From: Gemmatimonadota bacterium
GTDB lineage: Bacteria > Gemmatimonadota > Gemmatimonadetes > Longimicrobiales > Gaopeijiaceae
DNA length: 64,000 nucleotides
Direction: 5' to 3'
Assembly (NCBI GenBank): GCA_027623325.1
Contig: JAQBXY010000013.1
Location: 19,718-83,717 of the forward strand
Position numbers and translations under genes: made by a program. Below are positions 60,705 to 64,000 of this stretch, piece after piece (position 1 is the stretch's first letter; each line of letters begins with the position of its first letter). The notes under the pieces were generated by a model that saw only the letters and a list, made by a program, of their open reading frames with translations, did not search any database and had not been told where the DNA came from.

Positions 60705-62175
60705 AGTAGAAGCCGGTCTCCGGATCGAAGGCCCCGGTGTGCCAATTTCCCGAGCCCCAGATTCCTGGTCGGGTGAGCGTACCCTGTTTGCCGTCCCGCC
60801 CCGGCGTGGGCATGGAAGGCGGCGTGAAAATCGGACCGAGCTGGAAGGGCTTTACCAGCTCGAGGGCCCTGGCGCGCAGCTCCGGCGTGAAGTCGATCAG
60901 GTCGTCGACCGTGACACCTTGGGCTCCGAACGGTGGCGGCTTGGTCGGGAAGGGTTGCGTGGGTGACGATTGCTCGCCGGGCACCGTGGACTGGGGCACA
61001 GACCGCTCTTCGATGGGCCAGACAGGCTCCCCTGTGACGCGGTCGAACACGTACAGGAAGCCGGTTTTGCTCGGCTGCATGACGGCCCGGATACGGCGCC
61101 CCTCGACAACGATGTCCCCGAGCACCGGTGGTCCGACCGTGTCGTACTCCCAGAGGTCGTGGTGTACCATCTGGAAGTGCCACACCCGTTCGCCCGTGGC
61201 GGCATCCAAAGCGACGAGGCTGTTCGCGAAGAGGTTCCAGCCGGGCCGATGTCCTCCATAGTAGGCTGCCGTCGGGGCCGAGAACGGCACGTACACGATC
61301 CCGGTCTCCACATCGGCGCTCAGGCAACACCATGAGCCGAGGTCACCGGACCACTCCCACGATCCGTCGCCCCAGGTGTCGACCCCGAGTTCGCCCTCCC
61401 GCGGCACGACGTGGAAGGTCCAGAGCAACCGACCGGTTCTCGCGTCGTAGCCGCGCACATCTTCCGGTGTCGCCTCCTTGATTTCTCCGCTGTCTCCGGC
61501 CGAGCCGATGATCCCGGCCATGACGATCACGTCACCGACGATGAGGGGGCTGAAGCTCCACCGAAAACGCTCGGTCGCGTTCGGGCTCAAGAGAACCCTG
61601 CCGCCGTCTCCAAAGCCGGTGAGCGGACGCCCGTTGGTCGGGTCGAGCGCATACAGATAGGGCTCACGGGCTACGATGAGGCGCCGCTCGCTACCCTCGC
61701 CCCAGAGCTGGACACCGCGACTCGACCGCCCGCGGACCTCCTCGAGTGTGGGCTCGGCCAGTTGTTGGACCCAGAGCGTCCGACCCGTTCCAGGATCGAA
61801 CGCCTCGACGAGCCCGACCGCGTTAGGCGCGTACAGCACGCCATCGACCAGGATCGGGGTCGACCTCATGTAGGCACTCGGATCCAGCTCCGGGAAGGCA
61901 TCGAGATACGACGGGTCGACGCCAGGCCTACGCCAAACGACATCGAGCCGGGCAACGTTCGAGCGGTCGATCTGATCGAGTGGGGCGTACCGTTGGAACG
62001 CCGCATCTCCGCCGTAGTACTCCCAGCTGGCCGAGGTCGCGGTCGTCTGGGCCTGCAGCTCAAGGCAACCCGCAACAACCAAGAAAGCGAGTAACCCGCC
62101 GCCTTTGGTCAGACCGATGACGAAGGAACGGGACGCGAGGCCCCCTGCGAAACCCCGACGAAGCGCGATAGGCAC
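60532..62175 (-). pseudogene. PQQ-dependent dehydrogenase (quinoprotein), C-terminus lost to IS91
   Basis: The gene starts at the GTG complementary to 62173-62175, with GGAGGA 8-13 bases upstream. A signal peptide is present (FVIGLTKGGGLLAFLVVAGCLELQAQ). The beta-propeller of quinoprotein alcohol/glucose dehydrogenases follows: WEYYGGDAAFQRYAPLDQID, GRTLWVQQL, VYVPFSAPTAAYYGGHRPG, WHFQMVHHDLWEYDTVGPPVL, GFLYVFDRVTGEPVWPIEERSVP. After GAFDPETGFYYAVSHQL the sequence runs near 60690 into IS91-type transposase DNA read in another frame, and stops at 60532. About 480 residues remain; the last propeller blades are lost, so activity is unlikely. Confidence 0.85.
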
Positions 62176-62428
62176 AGTGATTCCTCCAGCGGAGCGTGGT
62201 CCGATCAGACCGGGCTCAACATCCGACGCTTCCCATGGATCGGCAAGCGAACCGGACCCCGGAGGCGCCGTTGCAGATGGCCACATTGGGGTCCAGATTC
62301 TTCCGCCCGTCCTGCCAGCCTTCGGCGACGAAGTGGGGCCGCGCAATCCACGGGGGTACTACCGAGTGCGATCTCAAGAAGATCAGACGGCAGACTCACT
62401 GTTCGGCCTGCTGGGAAGTCATCACCGA

Positions 62429-63823
62429 ATGGGAGCCGTCGAGTTCGCCACGGTCCCGATGTTGCTGGCCTACCTGCTCGTTCTCCCGGGCTCGGGTCAG
62501 GCTCAGGCGCCCCCGTCGGACACGACCGTTGCGGCGGTCGACAGCGTGGGCCACTCCACGATCCAGACATGGGAAGAGGATCTCTGGCTCACCCTCCTGG
62601 ACCGGCACGACAGCTTCGAAGGGCGCTTCAGCGACGAGGGCACGCTGAAGCGGTTCACCGACCTCATGGACAGCAAGAACCTCCTTGACGTCTTGTCGTT
62701 TCGCTTCACCCCGATGGAGAGCTACGACTGGTACCAGAGCGATCACGGCTTCAGATGGATGGGCGGGAGTGTGACCACGCTCGACTTGGCGTCGTCCGTC
62801 GAATTGAAGACCGCGGTGCCGCTGGGTGGACCCTGGAACATGCGTATCCGTGTGCATCAGACGTCCGGCGCCGGCGCCGACGGCAGCACCGTCCGCCTGC
62901 GCTTCGTTCGCGACCTGGGAGCGACGACAAAGGGATTCCTCGATTGGCACATGGACCCGCACAAGAGCGGGGCAGACGTATCGGTAGGCGGCGAGTGGAG
63001 ACCCGGCCGAGCCAAGTTGACCGCGGAACTCACCGCGCTCGACTTCCTCAACAACCTCCTCTACGTGACGATCGGTCGCGCGGGATTCCCTCGGGGCGAC
63101 ACGACGATCGTGTACAACAACCGACCGATGGCGTTGCGAACCTCCGGGCAGGTCGCGTTGAGCGACCAGGTGCGTCTCGAGGTCTACGCCAGCACGATCT
63201 TCCCCTCCACCGTCGTCGTCCACGACAAGAATGATCGTCAACTGGGCTTCACGCAGGACGAGTCGCTCTGGTATGCGGGTTCGCTGCTGGAGTGGACCCC
63301 GAACCCGAGCCTCCTCGTCTCGGGCTCGATTACGAACACGCGAGCCCATTCCACCCGGACGTCGAACTCCGTTGCAGCGGCAGTGGAGGGCTACGACCTC
63401 GTCGAGCGCAGCACGGAGGCCGAACTCTTCGTGGCCCTTCAGGCCACGGAGCGGTGGACGATCAGCGGGTCGGCCATCCGCGCCTGGATGCCCGAGCTTC
63501 GAGACGTGCCGGACGATCCTACGCACGACATCGACTACCTCCTCAAGGCCTGGTTCACGAAGCTGGACTTCGCCTTCACCGGCCGGAGCGGCTTCCTGGG
63601 CCGAGCAGGCGTCATGAGCAGCAATACGAGGGTGCCGCGGGGGCTTGGCACCATGGACGTGAACGCAGGAGACATGGATGACGAGTTCTACCGACTGAGA
63701 CTGAACGTCGGCTGGGGCTTCGTCAGTACGATGGTCGTCATCGGCTCGGCGTACGACTACCACCCCGGTGGCAAAGGGAGGATCTGGGGCACGGCAAGCG
63801 GTCGCGTGATCGCTTCGTGGTAG
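62429..63823 (+). CDS. Exported outer-membrane-like protein, function unknown
   Basis: A 464-residue protein from the ATG at 62429 with GGGAAG 10-15 bases upstream. The signal peptide is VPMLLAYLLVLPGSGQAQA. After a polar region (about 30-100) the protein has many alternating strands with Gly and aromatic residues (SVELKTAVPLGGPWNMRIRVHQTS, GFLDWHMDPHKSGADVSVGGEWRPG, LRLNVGWGFVSTMVVIGSAYDYHP) and ends GRVIASW, an aromatic C-terminus typical of outer-membrane barrels. No named family. It is divergent from the PQQ dehydrogenase; the 253-base gap (62176-62428) has no other gene. Confidence 0.75.
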   Translation: MGAVEFATVPMLLAYLLVLPGSGQAQAPPSDTTVAAVDSVGHSTIQTWEEDLWLTLLDRHDSFEGRFSDEGTLKRFTDLMDSKNLLDVLSFRFTPMESYDWYQSDHGFRWMGGSVTTLDLASSVELKTAVPLGGPWNMRIRVHQTSGAGADGSTVRLRFVRDLGATTKGFLDWHMDPHKSGADVSVGGEWRPGRAKLTAELTALDFLNNLLYVTIGRAGFPRGDTTIVYNNRPMALRTSGQVALSDQVRLEVYASTIFPSTVVVHDKNDRQLGFTQDESLWYAGSLLEWTPNPSLLVSGSITNTRAHSTRTSNSVAAAVEGYDLVERSTEAELFVALQATERWTISGSAIRAWMPELRDVPDDPTHDIDYLLKAWFTKLDFAFTGRSGFLGRAGVMSSNTRVPRGLGTMDVNAGDMDDEFYRLRLNVGWGFVSTMVVIGSAYDYHPGGKGRIWGTASGRVIASW

Positions 63824-63849
63824 CTGGAGTTCGGCCACGTTGGGCCTCC

Positions 63850-63912
63850 CTACCCTTCCCTCAGCGCCTCGGTCGGCTCGACCCTCAGACCAGGGATAGG
63901 AAATCCAAACGC
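63850..63912 (-). pseudogene. C-terminal remnant of FtsX/MacB-like permease
   Basis: The minus strand reads GFPIPGLRVEPTEALREG then TAG at 63850-63852. The ending VEPTEALR is characteristic of the C-termini of ABC-type permeases of the FtsX/ADOP kind (usual form VDPxEALR). Only about 20 residues are recognisable; upstream the frame is quickly lost or leaves the window. This is a weak call based on a short motif. Confidence 0.3.
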
Positions 63913-64000
63913 CCTCCGAGAACGAAAAGGCAAGGTAGGGCGGGGGTTGCAGGCTGTGCAAGCAACCGAGGATGGGGCGAGGGAGAGGAGACCGGGGAGC

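Noticed and set aside
61411..62094. Plus-strand open frame opposite the PQQ dehydrogenase
   Set aside because: The minus strand has clear quinoprotein motifs over the whole stretch; the plus frame shows no domain.

Overview
This 64 kb window is GC-rich bacterial chromosome, densely coded and mostly on the + strand. Genes often overlap by 4 bases (ATGA, GTGA, TTGA), and GTG and TTG starts are common. The style, the diderm envelope genes (heptose phosphatase, outer-membrane-like barrels, lipoproteins), the eukaryote-like HisRS and ProRS, and the DUF4159/DUF4175 cluster suggest Gemmatimonadota or a close relative. That placement is inference; no rRNA is present to confirm it.

Regions. (1) 1-9.4 kb: the transcription/translation superoperon nusA-ylxQ-infB-ylxP-rbfA-truB-ribF-rpsO-pnp, with a highly structured untranslated segment before pnp and a terminator-like hairpin after it. 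(2) 9.5-18 kb: an M16 peptidase, alanine dehydrogenase, dUTPase, then the rod-shape operon mreB-mreC-mreD-mrdA-rodA. (3) 18-26.2 kb: accD-folC-hisS-small membrane protein-proS-lysA-guaA, almost all overlapping. (4) 26.2-31.4 kb: ridA, small envelope proteins, a deletion-type junction joining the front of an M48 peptidase gene to the back of a threonine dehydratase gene, then clpB behind a leader with mutually exclusive pairings and tRNA-like features. (5) 31.5-43.4 kb: mce and trxA, then a chain of six coupled genes: rsmI, a DUF4159 protein, an 1118-residue DUF4175-like membrane coiled-coil protein, a secreted repeat-like protein, a secreted amidotransferase-like protein and a dinG helicase with a fused RadC-like JAMM domain. 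(6) 43.4-58.3 kb: housekeeping genes including an FAH hydrolase, a DapL-like aminotransferase, a tandem HD-GYP protein, valS, a Big_5 lipoprotein, selA, gmhB, an A-type Fe-S carrier, purN-purH and a TlpA-like thioredoxin. (7) 58.4-64 kb: an accessory zone at a tRNA-Ser gene, with a truncated tyrosine recombinase, transposase fragments, short repeats, a broken IS91-type transposase that has removed the end of a PQQ dehydrogenase gene, and an outer-membrane-like protein.

The window links RNA processing, cell-wall elongation, aminoacylation, purine synthesis (guaA, purN, purH) and diaminopimelate/lysine synthesis (lysA, DapL-like). The least described parts are the coupled DUF4159/DUF4175 cluster with the JAMM-DinG fusion, and the two structured leaders before pnp and clpB. 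No CRISPR array, rRNA or complete prophage was seen.
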